A stretch of 64,000 bases of DNA, from contig NZ_CP040244.1 of the NCBI RefSeq assembly GCF_005517195.1, positions 2,436,001 through 2,500,000 of the forward strand. The letters run 5' to 3'. A model generated the notes under the pieces. That model worked only from the letters and a program-made list of their open reading frames with translations, searched no databases and was not told where the DNA came from. The translations under genes and the position numbers were made by a program. This document shows positions 25,997-33,630 of the stretch, in pieces; position 1 is the first letter of the stretch; each line of letters opens with the position of its first letter. Source of the DNA: Streptomyces vilmorinianum (GTDB taxonomy: Bacteria > Actinomycetota > Actinomycetes > Streptomycetales > Streptomycetaceae).

Positions 25997-26032
25997 GTTT
26001 CCTCGTCCCTTCTCGTACCTGTGAGCACCTGT

Positions 26033-26048
26033 CTAAGCGCTTGCTCAG
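26033..26048. promoter_or_regulatory. Operator upstream of the MaoC gene
   Basis: CTAAGCGCTTGCTCAG is identical to the site at 24855-24870 and lies between the divergent MaoC and soxR genes. Confidence 0.8.
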
Positions 26049-26082
26049 CATGTGGGGTGGGGAGCCCGCTGTCAACGGACAG

Positions 26083-26088
26083 TAGGGT
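26083..26088 (+). promoter_or_regulatory. Putative -10 box for leaderless soxR
   Basis: TAGGGT ends 7 bases before the soxR GTG at 26096. There is no Shine-Dalgarno at the right distance, so transcription starting at or next to the GTG would give a leaderless mRNA. No clear -35 is seen. Confidence 0.4.
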
Positions 26089-26095
26089 TCGAGGA

Positions 26096-26560
26096 GTGCC
26101 GCAGATTCCAGAGAAGATCCATGAACTCACCGTCGGCCAACTGTCCGCGCGAAGCGGCGCCGCGGTGTCCGCCCTGCACTTCTACGAGTCCAAGGGCCTG
26201 ATCAGCAGCCGCCGCACCAGCGGCAACCAGCGCCGATACGGCAGGGACATCCTGCGCCGCGTCGCCTTCATCCGGGCCGCGCAGCGCGTCGGCATCCCGC
26301 TGGCGACCATCCGTACCGCCCTCGCCGAACTTCCCGAGGAGCGCACCCCCACCAACGAGGACTGGGCGCGGCTCTCGGCGGCGTGGCGCACGGAGCTGGA
26401 CGAGCGGATCAAGCAGCTCGGACGGCTGCGGGACCATCTGACCGACTGCATCGGCTGCGGATGTCTGTCGCTGCAGAACTGCGTGCTGTCCAACCCCGAC
26501 GACGTCGTCGGCGAGCGGATGGCGGGCTCGCGGCTGCTGCCGGAGAGCAAGAAGGCGTAG
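26096..26560 (+). CDS. soxR: Redox-sensing MerR-type regulator SoxR
   Basis: This 154-aa protein has a MerR helix-turn-helix ([21 protein letters not shown]), a dimerisation coiled coil, and the [2Fe-2S] motif CX2CXCX5C with Cys118, 121, 123 and 129 ([12 protein letters not shown]). In Streptomyces, SoxR senses redox-active pigments such as actinorhodin and activates oxidoreductase and efflux genes located elsewhere. It is divergent from MaoC. The GTG start has a -10-like box immediately upstream. A hairpin separates it from the convergent RNA ligase gene. Confidence 0.96.
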   Translation: MPQIPEKIHELTVGQLSARSGAAVSALHFYESKGLISSRRTSGNQRRYGRDILRRVAFIRAAQRVGIPLATIRTALAELPEERTPTNEDWARLSAAWRTELDERIKQLGRLRDHLTDCIGCGCLSLQNCVLSNPDDVVGERMAGSRLLPESKKA

Positions 26561-26582
26561 GTCCGTAGAGGCCGCAACGGAG

Positions 26583-26613
26583 AGGGGCCCGCCACCCCCG
26601 TGGACGGGCCCCT
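26583..26613. terminator. Bidirectional terminator between soxR and the RNA ligase gene
   Basis: AGGGGCCCG and CGGGCCCCT form a 9-bp stem with an inner CAC/GTG pairing, located between convergent genes. Confidence 0.75.
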
Positions 26614-26630
26614 CGGTCTGTGTGCGGCGG

Positions 26631-27701
26631 TCACTCGTACTCGGTGCCGCCCTTGCGGGTCAGATAGGCCGGGCTGACCGCCTTGGCGATCGCACGTCCG
26701 CCGACGACCGGGCTGTACCGCTCCTTCACCGGCCGGATCACGACCCCCTCCCGCAGGTGCAGCTCGCGCCCGGACACGGTCTCCCGTCCGCTCGCCAGCT
26801 CCAGCACCTTCCCCAGGTCGTACGGCCCCGAGTACAGCCGCGGTACGAGCGGCAGCTCGCCGGCCTCCAGGACCTCGGCCGGGTCCAGCCACCGCACCTG
26901 GCCGTCGATCTCGGCCGACACGTCGAAGACCGCGTAACCGACGCCCTCGCTCCGGGCGTTCGCGCCGTAGCCGAGGTCCTGCACACCGGCCCCGTACACC
27001 TCGCCGAACAGCCCGACCCGACGCGCGCCGAGCCGCTCGGCGAGCCGCGCCGCGACCGCCGGGACGTCATGGCCGCGCACGGCCCGCCAGTACAGATTGC
27101 GCGGGTCCTCCTGGAGAGCCAGACCCTTCGCGCCGAACCCCTTGGAGGAGACCTGGACCCGACCGTCCTGAGCGAAATACGTCGTCAGACAGGCCGAACC
27201 GTGCAGCTTCTCCGTCAGGACCACCGGCTCACCGGGCTCGAAGACGTCCGGATACCGCTGCAGGTTCTCGATGTCGACCCACGGCAGCAGATCGGGCGCG
27301 GACTCCACGTCCCCGCTCATCGTCGGCGGGATCGGCGGCACCCACTTGCCGATCCCCAGGAACTCGGCGAAGTCGGTCCCCTCGGTGGCCGCCGCGGCCA
27401 GATCGACATCCGCCAGCGCCTTCGGCCGGCACACGATCCCCTGCGACAACTCACCCCGCAGGCGCACCGCCTTGACCCGGTCCGAGGACTTCCCGGCGAG
27501 CCGCCCGGTCAGCCCCAGCTCGTCGACGAGCGCGAGGGGGAGCACGGCCTGCTCCGGGATGTAGATCGCGGCATCACCACTGCGGTACGCGCCCTTGGCG
27601 ACGACGGCACGGTAGAGGCCCACCTGGGCCAGTTCGAGCGCGTCGGCGTTGGGATGGGCGTGGACGGTGAGCAGTTCGGCGGTGACGCGCAGCGTCGACA
27701 T
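26631..27701 (-). CDS. ATP-dependent RNA ligase, DRB0094/Rnl5-like
   Basis: This 356-aa protein has an N-terminal OB-like domain (about 1-125) and a nucleotidyltransferase domain. Motif I is TEKLHGS with the adenylated Lys165, motif III VGLFGEVYG, motif IV REGVVIRP and motif V AKAVSPAYL. This is the architecture of Deinococcus DraRnl, which seals nicked RNA with 3'-OH/5'-PO4 ends. No Pnkp, Hen1, RtcB or toxin gene is next to it, so its RNA target is unknown. A 9-bp tandem repeat lies just upstream of the start. Confidence 0.88.
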   Translation of the reverse strand: MSTLRVTAELLTVHAHPNADALELAQVGLYRAVVAKGAYRSGDAAIYIPEQAVLPLALVDELGLTGRLAGKSSDRVKAVRLRGELSQGIVCRPKALADVDLAAAATEGTDFAEFLGIGKWVPPIPPTMSGDVESAPDLLPWVDIENLQRYPDVFEPGEPVVLTEKLHGSACLTTYFAQDGRVQVSSKGFGAKGLALQEDPRNLYWRAVRGHDVPAVAARLAERLGARRVGLFGEVYGAGVQDLGYGANARSEGVGYAVFDVSAEIDGQVRWLDPAEVLEAGELPLVPRLYSGPYDLGKVLELASGRETVSGRELHLREGVVIRPVKERYSPVVGGRAIAKAVSPAYLTRKGGTEYE

Positions 27702-27712
27702 GTCAGTTCTCC

Positions 27713-27748
27713 GGTGACTCGGGTGACTCGGGTGACTCGGGTGACTCG
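27713..27748 (-). repeat. Four tandem 9-bp units upstream of the RNA ligase gene
   Basis: GGTGACTCG is repeated four times exactly (plus strand). It starts 12 bp upstream of the RNA ligase ATG and overlaps the place where its ribosome-binding or promoter region should be. Confidence 0.85.
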
Positions 27749-27874
27749 GCTGTCGTTCTCATCGCCGGACACTGTGCCGGAACCGAATTCGGGTGGGCCA
27801 GCGGATTAGGGCCTGGTAGCGTCGCGCTCTTCGCCGGACGCCGATCCGTGCGGAGTCCCGTCAGGACAAGTCCC

Positions 27875-28615
27875 GTGATCTCACCCGACCTTGCCGAGGC
27901 GCTGCGCCGCGTGGAGACCGTCTTCGGAGGCATGACGGCGAAACCCGGTGACGGTTGCCTGTACTGCTACGGCGACGAAGAACTCGCGCTCCTCGCCGTC
28001 CCCCGCGCACCGCTCTCCGACGCATTCGTGCGGATCGCGTTCCACGAGGTCCCGTCCCACTTCGTGGACCACCCGGCGGTGCTGCGACGGCTCCTGCCGC
28101 CGTTCCTCGCGTACGTGGCCGACGGCCGCTTCGACGGGATGGGGTACCTGCCGACCGGGCTCGGCCGGACGGCCTGGCAGGAGTGGCCGCGCGAACAGGC
28201 CGACGCCGTACGGGGATTCCTCGACGTCTGGTGGCGGGAGACGCTGCGCGTGCCCGATCCGCCGTACGGTGTGCAGGCCGTCTTCGAGCTCTGTTCCGAC
28301 ATGTACGGATCGGTGACACCGCTCCTCGACCACTGGGCGAGCCGGCGCCCGGGCGGGGTCGAGGACCGGCACCTCGCCGCGCGGGCCGAGTCGTGGATCG
28401 ACGACCTGCTGTCGGACGACGCCTCGCTGATCGCCCCCTGGGCCGCGGCCCCCGACGCGCGCGGACCCGTCGCCGAACTCCAGGCCTGGCTCGTCGAGCA
28501 GGCCCCGTCCCGCCTCGCCGGGCACCCGCTCCTCGCCCGCAAGGTCGCGCTCCTCGCCCTGCCGCCCGAGGAGCGGTGGATCGCCTACTCCGAGATGGTC
28601 GCCGAGACCAGCTGA
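27875..28615 (+). CDS. Conserved protein of unknown function
   Basis: The GTG at 27875 follows AGGAC at 27863-27867; an upstream in-frame start at 27848 has no site. The 246-aa product is soluble, acidic and helix-rich. Visible elements are CLYCYGDEELALL (a CXXC), FHEVPSHFVDHPAVLRRLLP and a Trp-rich segment FLDVWWRETLRVPDPPYG. No signal peptide or catalytic signature is recognised. It overlaps the convergent BKACE gene by 31 bp, which supports long-standing coexistence. Confidence 0.75.
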   Translation: MISPDLAEALRRVETVFGGMTAKPGDGCLYCYGDEELALLAVPRAPLSDAFVRIAFHEVPSHFVDHPAVLRRLLPPFLAYVADGRFDGMGYLPTGLGRTAWQEWPREQADAVRGFLDVWWRETLRVPDPPYGVQAVFELCSDMYGSVTPLLDHWASRRPGGVEDRHLAARAESWIDDLLSDDASLIAPWAAAPDARGPVAELQAWLVEQAPSRLAGHPLLARKVALLALPPEERWIAYSEMVAETS

Positions 28616-29295
28616 GCGGTGTCCCGGGCCGGGCTGCCGTCCGGCAGGAGCAGCGTGTCCTCCAGGCCGATCCGGGTCGCCAGGCCCAGGCGGCGGGCCA
28701 GCCGCAGGACCGGCCAGGTGCCGCCTTCCTCGCCGTGGAGGAGGACGGGGAGGCCGTGGGCCGAGCCGAGGGCGGCGAGCAGGGCCTGTGCGGTCTCCTC
28801 GGCGGTCGCCGGGTCCGGGTCCGTCACCTCCGCCAGGACCCGCAGCCCCCGGGGCGCGAGCGGCGAGCGGAGAAACCGGTCCGGGCCGTCCGTGCCCGAC
28901 CAGAGGCCCGCCTCCACGCCCACGCCCCGGTCCAGGAGCGCCGCGGCCAGCTCCTCGGCGCCCGGCTCGTGCCAGTTCACGGAGGCGTGGTCGGGGAGCA
29001 CCGTCCAGGAGCGGACACGCTCCACCCTGCGTACCGGATCGGGCTCGGCCCAGGCGCCGGTCGTCACGCCCACCGGGACGTCGACGACCGTCCGGATCGC
29101 CGCCAGGGTCTCGGCGAGCACCCGGGGCGAGAGCGTGTCGTCCCCGCACGGCGTCTTGGGGTGCACGTGCACCTCCGACGCCCCGGCCGCGACCGCTCGC
29201 GCCGCCGCCTCGGCCATGGCGCCCGGCGACATGGGCACGGCCGCGGAGTCTCCGGGCCCGCGGGACCCGTTCAGGCAGGCCTGGATCAACGCCAT
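28585..29295 (-). CDS. Beta-keto acid cleavage enzyme (BKACE, DUF849)
   Basis: This 236-aa TIM-barrel protein begins MALIQACLNGSR and has the zinc-binding HVHPK motif (EVHVHPKTP). A conserved WTVLPDHASVNWHEPG segment and C-terminal RIGLEDTLLLPDG follow. The family cleaves beta-keto acids with acetyl-CoA, as the 3-keto-5-aminohexanoate cleavage enzyme does. It is shorter than most (about 270-300 aa). I prefer 29295 over the upstream GTG/ATG at 29316, which would add MTRVTRG from a repeat-rich sequence. The substrate is unknown. Confidence 0.88.
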   Translation of the reverse strand: MALIQACLNGSRGPGDSAAVPMSPGAMAEAAARAVAAGASEVHVHPKTPCGDDTLSPRVLAETLAAIRTVVDVPVGVTTGAWAEPDPVRRVERVRSWTVLPDHASVNWHEPGAEELAAALLDRGVGVEAGLWSGTDGPDRFLRSPLAPRGLRVLAEVTDPDPATAEETAQALLAALGSAHGLPVLLHGEEGGTWPVLRLARRLGLATRIGLEDTLLLPDGSPARDTAQLVSATISE

Positions 29296-29334
29296 CCCCC
29301 GTGTCACGCGTGTCACCCGTGTCTCACGTGTGTC

Positions 29335-29946
29335 TCAGGCCACCGAGGCCAGCCGCGGAAGGGCCTCTCCCCGCGCCCGTGCCAGCGCCCCCGCCGTCAG
29401 TACCGCCCGGGGGACGACCACCCCGCAGTCCCCGCACACGGGACCGAACCACGGCTCGTCGTCCAGGTCGGGCCGCCACTCGATCCGGCTCCCCGCGCAC
29501 ACCGGGCAGTGCTCCCCGGGCCCCGACTCCAGCGCGGCGATCAGCCGGCGCAGCACCTCGGCCAGCGGCTCCGACGGATGCACCGCCGGATCGTCGCACC
29601 GCGCCACCCCGTTGCCGCCCCAGGTCCGCCGATGCCAGTCGTCCAGCGCGCCGGGCCGCCGCAGCCCGTCGTGCTTCTCGCGCCGCCGCCGCGCCGCGAA
29701 CTCCTTCTCGTACGCGAGCCACACCGCCCGCGCCTCCTCCAGCTCCTCCAGCGCGGCCACCAGCCGCAGAGGATCGAGCTCCCGGTCCTCGGGCCCGAAC
29801 CTGTGCCTGCGGCACAGGTGATCCCAGGTCGCACGGTGCCCGTAGGGGGCGAACCGCTCCAGGCACTTACGCAGCGAATACCTCCGCAGCGCCGTGTCGC
29901 ACCCCGGATCACGCACCTGTCTCGCAAGACTCCGGAAACCCGCCAT
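29335..29946 (-). CDS. Conserved protein with C-terminal zinc ribbon
   Basis: This 203-aa protein starts at 29946 behind GGAGGTG. The N-terminal two-thirds is basic and helical (ALRRYSLRKCLERFAPYGHR, WDHLCRRHRF, coiled ARAVWLAYEKEFAARRRREK). The C-terminus has a Cys4 zinc ribbon with HCPVCAG and PVCGDCG. This composition suggests nucleic-acid binding, but no family is recognised. An 18-bp AT-centred palindrome (30022-30039) lies upstream. Confidence 0.72.
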   Translation of the reverse strand: MAGFRSLARQVRDPGCDTALRRYSLRKCLERFAPYGHRATWDHLCRRHRFGPEDRELDPLRLVAALEELEEARAVWLAYEKEFAARRRREKHDGLRRPGALDDWHRRTWGGNGVARCDDPAVHPSEPLAEVLRRLIAALESGPGEHCPVCAGSRIEWRPDLDDEPWFGPVCGDCGVVVPRAVLTAGALARARGEALPRLASVA

Positions 29947-30021
29947 CGCTCCGCACCTCCGTCGCTGGTACTTCGGCGTCAAGGACGTTATGGAATGGAC
30001 GAACGACCGGCCCGTCGTGTT

Positions 30022-30039
30022 CCATCGAAAATTCGATGG
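30022..30039. promoter_or_regulatory. Perfect 8-2-8 palindrome upstream of the zinc-ribbon gene
   Basis: CCATCGAAAATTCGATGG is a perfect dyad with an AT-rich centre, 76 bp upstream of the start at 29946. It looks like a repressor or activator site; no adjacent regulator is encoded, so the protein may autoregulate or the factor is remote. Confidence 0.55.
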
Positions 30040-30177
30040 CGTCCATCAGAGGCGCGCGAGGGACAGCTGTCGCACGACGTACGACGGGGACTCGCGGACG
30101 ATCCGGCACCCCCGCCGGCACTGCCGCCGGCACGGTTCGACCAGATCGCGGCGGTCCCCGGCACGGCCACCCTTGAT

Positions 30178-31386
30178 CTACCGGCGCCCGATCCGCCCCG
30201 CCGAGGTCACCACCCGGGCCAGTTCCTCGTGGCAGATGTCACTGTGCTCCCCGACCACCGCCGCCGCGTCGATGCTCACGCACCCCGATGCCGGGGTCCC
30301 GTTCCGCAAGGACGCCGCCAGGGTCAGAGTGGTCGTGCCCGGGACCGCCTGGATGCCGTCGTGGCCGATCGCCATCCAGCGCTTGTCGCTGCCGAGCAGC
30401 GAGTCGGCGTCGCGGGCCAGGCGGGAGGCCAGGGGGTAGATCACGCCGAGTGCCGTGTCGTGGCGCGAGTAGCAGGCGACCACGGGGCCGTCGACCCGCT
30501 GCTGCATGTCGCGCAGCGCGCCGCCCCTGCCCGGTTCGTGCGGCAGGCTGGCCGCGAACGAATAGTGCGAGAACGCCCCTTGGAGGAGCGTCAGCGAGGC
30601 CACGTTCCGGGCGCCGGTGGGCAGGCCGCGCAGGGCGTGGGCGACGAGGCGGGCGCCCATGCTGTGGCCGACGAGATGGATCCGCAGCGCGGGGGCGGAG
30701 CGGGCGAGTTCCCCGAGCAGCGGGCCGAGACCGCGCTCGCCGACCGTGCCGGACCGGCGTTTCATCGTGTAGTACGTGGCCTGGCGCAGGGCCTCTTTCG
30801 CGCCCTTCCAGTACCGCTTCAGCCGGCCCCCGAACGCCTCCCGCGGCGTGGGCACGCCTCCCGGACCCGCCGCCTCCTCCAGCGCGTCGGCGAACATCGC
30901 GCAGACCGCCACCGGGTCGCCGAGCAGGAAGTCCGGCACCTCCGGCGCGTCCGGCCCCGCCGCGAAGGCCCGGGAGCCGTTCGTGTCCGTCAACTCACGT
31001 AGCAGCTCGCCGAATTCGGCGAAGGCGTCCTCGTCCTCCGGCTGCTCCTTGAGCAGCACGGCCAGCCGTCCCACCACCGCCTCCTTGCCCGGGTGCACGG
31101 CCGCCACGGACTCGAAGTCGGGGATCGGCTCGTCCGAGAACATCATCGAGGGCCAGACCACCCCTACGTACCCCACCCGCACATCCGGCCGCACGAGCCC
31201 CGGGAACGGGGCGAAGAACCTGTCGTACAGACGGGTGGCCACGGACCGGGAGTTGTTCCACCCATGGGCGAACATCACCAGATCCGTGACCCCGTCGGCG
31301 GCCAGCCCCGCGAGCCTCTCGCCCTGACCGGCGGCCCCGTCCCCGTCCTTGTCGAAGGTGATCTCCCGGTACGGCTCCACACTCAT
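30178..31386 (-). CDS. Alpha/beta-hydrolase fold protein (serine esterase/lipase-like)
   Basis: This 402-aa protein has an early LVMFAHGWNNS (oxyanion region) and the nucleophile elbow LVGHSMGARLVAHAL, both features of alpha/beta hydrolases. His is plausible in AIGHDGIQAV. There is no signal peptide, so it is cytoplasmic. Compared with lipases it has a long central insertion (about 100-200) rich in acidic residues. Members of this type are found widely in actinobacteria without a known substrate. The start at 31386 (MSVEPYREITFDKDG) is preferred over 31395. Confidence 0.82.
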   Translation of the reverse strand: MSVEPYREITFDKDGDGAAGQGERLAGLAADGVTDLVMFAHGWNNSRSVATRLYDRFFAPFPGLVRPDVRVGYVGVVWPSMMFSDEPIPDFESVAAVHPGKEAVVGRLAVLLKEQPEDEDAFAEFGELLRELTDTNGSRAFAAGPDAPEVPDFLLGDPVAVCAMFADALEEAAGPGGVPTPREAFGGRLKRYWKGAKEALRQATYYTMKRRSGTVGERGLGPLLGELARSAPALRIHLVGHSMGARLVAHALRGLPTGARNVASLTLLQGAFSHYSFAASLPHEPGRGGALRDMQQRVDGPVVACYSRHDTALGVIYPLASRLARDADSLLGSDKRWMAIGHDGIQAVPGTTTLTLAASLRNGTPASGCVSIDAAAVVGEHSDICHEELARVVTSAGRIGRR

Positions 31387-31471
31387 CCCGGCCATGGTCT
31401 GCCCGTCCCTCCGCGTCGGGGAAGCTCTTCCCGCGACAGCATCCTGCGCGCACGGAGGGACGGCCAGGTTT

Positions 31472-32818
31472 TCAGCGCAGACGCGCCGCGGAGATCTCGG
31501 GGAAGTGGACGAGGAGGTCGTACGACGTGGCGAGCCGGACCGGCGCCTGGTTGCCCTCCCACGGGTACGCGGTACCGATCAGCCAGGCCGGCCGGTGCAC
31601 GTCCAGCCAGGTCCGGGCGGCCGGTGTCGTACGGCGCAGGTCCAGGTAGAAGGGGCGCGGCGACACCCGGTCGAGCGTTTCGGCGCTGCTGTCCGCGGCC
31701 GGGTAGCCGACCGTGAAGTTCCGGATCGGCTCGCCCTGTGTCCCGGCGTCGTGGGCGTTGAACGAGCCCCGCCCGAAGGACGCCCCCATGCTCACGTAGT
31801 CCCGGCCGAGCGCGTCGCGCAGGAAGGCACCCTGGAGGCGCGGGTACTTGTCCGGCATCGTCGTCTCGTAGCCGACGTGGCCGTTGTGCGCGGCCAGCAC
31901 CATCCGGTCGCCGGTCTGCCGCTGCCACCACACGGTGTTCTCGGCCATGATCCGGTCACGGTAGAGCATCGCGTCGTCGATCCCCTCACCCGTCATGTCG
32001 TACGCGAACTCCGTGCCGACCTGGGCGATGGCCCGGGCGTGCTGGAGCATCCAGGCATGCTCCTCGCGGTCCCGGGCCGGCTTCTGCCGCTCCAGGAGCG
32101 CGAGGGCCCGGTTCACGTCCGACGCCATCCGCAGGCGTTCCTCGCGCGGCTTGAGCAGGTACGCGTTCATCCAGGCGTCGACCTCGCCGACCGGCCGCGA
32201 GTCCCGGTACAGCTCCTGGAGGCGCGGCAGCAGCCGCGGGTAGGTGCGGGCCACATGGCCCGTGACCGTGTCGAAGAGGTTCGGCCCGGCGTAGCCCAGG
32301 TCGTTGCCCATGAACCGCACCTGGTGGCCGGGGTGGCGCAGGTTGTGCTCCCGCATCCAGGTGATCAGGTCGAGGTACTCCTCGGTGTTCCAGAAGCGGT
32401 ACGCGTTCTGGAACTCGTCCCGCAGGATCTCCCGCGGGTCGCCCTTGCCGAACCGTACGTAGTCGTCGATCAGCAGCCCGGTGGACCAGTTGGCCTCCAG
32501 GGCGAAGGAGGTGAAGCCCTTCTTCTCCACCAGATACTCGAAGATCCGGTGCTTGCTCTCGAAGAACTCGGCCGAGCTGTGGGTCGCCTCCCCGATCCCG
32601 ACGACCTTGGCCGAGCCGATCATCCGGCCCAGGGGCCGCAGATCGTCCAAGGGATGGGCGGTGCGGGCGAGTTCACGGGCGGGGTCCGCCGGTGGTGCCT
32701 CCGCGTGTGCGGCGGGGGCGGGAGCGACGTGGGCGAGAGCGGTGGGGGCGAGGGCGCCGAGGCAGAGCGCGATGACGGCCCCCACCAGCGGTAACCGATG
32801 ACGTATCGACGTGTTCAT
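31472..32818 (-). CDS. Secreted erythromycin-esterase family protein (TTA-containing)
   Basis: This 448-aa protein has a signal peptide (1-29, APTALA). The EreA/EreB fold is shown by VVGIGEATHSSAEFF, ALEANWSTG, WNTEEYLDLITWMREHN, and VLAAHNGHVGYET with catalytic-type His. EreA/B hydrolyse the macrolide lactone, but many homologues do not, and this one is exported. Codon 9 (32794-32792 on the minus strand) is TTA, read by the bldA tRNA, so translation should be tied to development. Substrate unconfirmed. Confidence 0.9.
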   Translation of the reverse strand: MNTSIRHRLPLVGAVIALCLGALAPTALAHVAPAPAAHAEAPPADPARELARTAHPLDDLRPLGRMIGSAKVVGIGEATHSSAEFFESKHRIFEYLVEKKGFTSFALEANWSTGLLIDDYVRFGKGDPREILRDEFQNAYRFWNTEEYLDLITWMREHNLRHPGHQVRFMGNDLGYAGPNLFDTVTGHVARTYPRLLPRLQELYRDSRPVGEVDAWMNAYLLKPREERLRMASDVNRALALLERQKPARDREEHAWMLQHARAIAQVGTEFAYDMTGEGIDDAMLYRDRIMAENTVWWQRQTGDRMVLAAHNGHVGYETTMPDKYPRLQGAFLRDALGRDYVSMGASFGRGSFNAHDAGTQGEPIRNFTVGYPAADSSAETLDRVSPRPFYLDLRRTTPAARTWLDVHRPAWLIGTAYPWEGNQAPVRLATSYDLLVHFPEISAARLR

Positions 32819-32896
32819 GGATCAAGGGTGTCGACGCACCGCCCCCTGCGACCAGCCTGCCAACACCCTTCCCCATCGGGGGGACAACCCCCGGGT

Positions 32897-33571
32897 CTAC
32901 GTCGCCGAATCCACGTGACCCGAACGCGACTTGAGGATCAGCAGCACACTGGTGAGCAGGATCCACAGTGCGAATGCCACGGGCGTCACCCAGGCCGTGA
33001 ACGGCCCGCCCAGGGTGGCCACCGCCACGACGAACCCCACCCAGCCCAGCCACGCCGGCAGCTCACCGGTCGTCAGCGCCACCCGCCACAGCGCGAAGAG
33101 CAGCACCGCGGCGCCCAGCATGGCCCCGAGCAGCGCCCCGTAGGCCACATCGAGCAGCAGGATCGAGATCATCGCCGTCTGAGGGATCACCAGGAAGGCG
33201 TCCGAACGGCTCGCCGTGATGGCGTACATGTTCGCGGCCAGGGCCGAGACCATGATGAAGACGGCGAACACCGTGCCGCCGACCAGGATCAGATGAGAGC
33301 GGTTCCCGGCCAGGCGCGCGAGCGCCACCAGGAACCACAGGAAGAGCATTCCGCCCACCAGCGTCACCCACGCCGAAGCCTCGGCCAGATCCTGATTGCT
33401 CTGCTGGGCGTAGTGCGTGACGGCCTTCAGTACACCGTCCTTGCCCGAGACGTCGGGGACCTGGAACTCCAGCATCAGTCCCGTGACGAGGAACGCCGCC
33501 GATCCGATTCCGGCGATCCCGGGCCAGAGGGCACCCCGAGGGGTATCCCCAGCACTCTGCGTCGCCACCAT
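32897..33571 (-). CDS. Integral membrane protein of unknown function
   Basis: This 224-aa protein has six hydrophobic segments and a short loop between the first two (EFQVPDVSGKDGVLKAVTHYAQQSNQDLAE) that is predicted outside. There is no recognised family signature; the layout resembles DUF4386-like small membrane proteins. It is a single gene between the esterase homologue and the NamZ gene, all on the minus strand. No regulatory element was seen. Confidence 0.75.
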   Translation of the reverse strand: MVATQSAGDTPRGALWPGIAGIGSAAFLVTGLMLEFQVPDVSGKDGVLKAVTHYAQQSNQDLAEASAWVTLVGGMLFLWFLVALARLAGNRSHLILVGGTVFAVFIMVSALAANMYAITASRSDAFLVIPQTAMISILLLDVAYGALLGAMLGAAVLLFALWRVALTTGELPAWLGWVGFVVAVATLGGPFTAWVTPVAFALWILLTSVLLILKSRSGHVDSAT

Positions 33572-33630
33572 GATGGCCTCCCGCGGGAGCGGTCCCCCGG
33601 GGAGGGGGACTTTCGCCCCATTTTCCCACC

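Noticed and set aside
31472-32818. Macrolide resistance gene
   Set aside because: The family match is clear, but the protein is exported and many homologues lack macrolide esterase activity, so resistance is not claimed.
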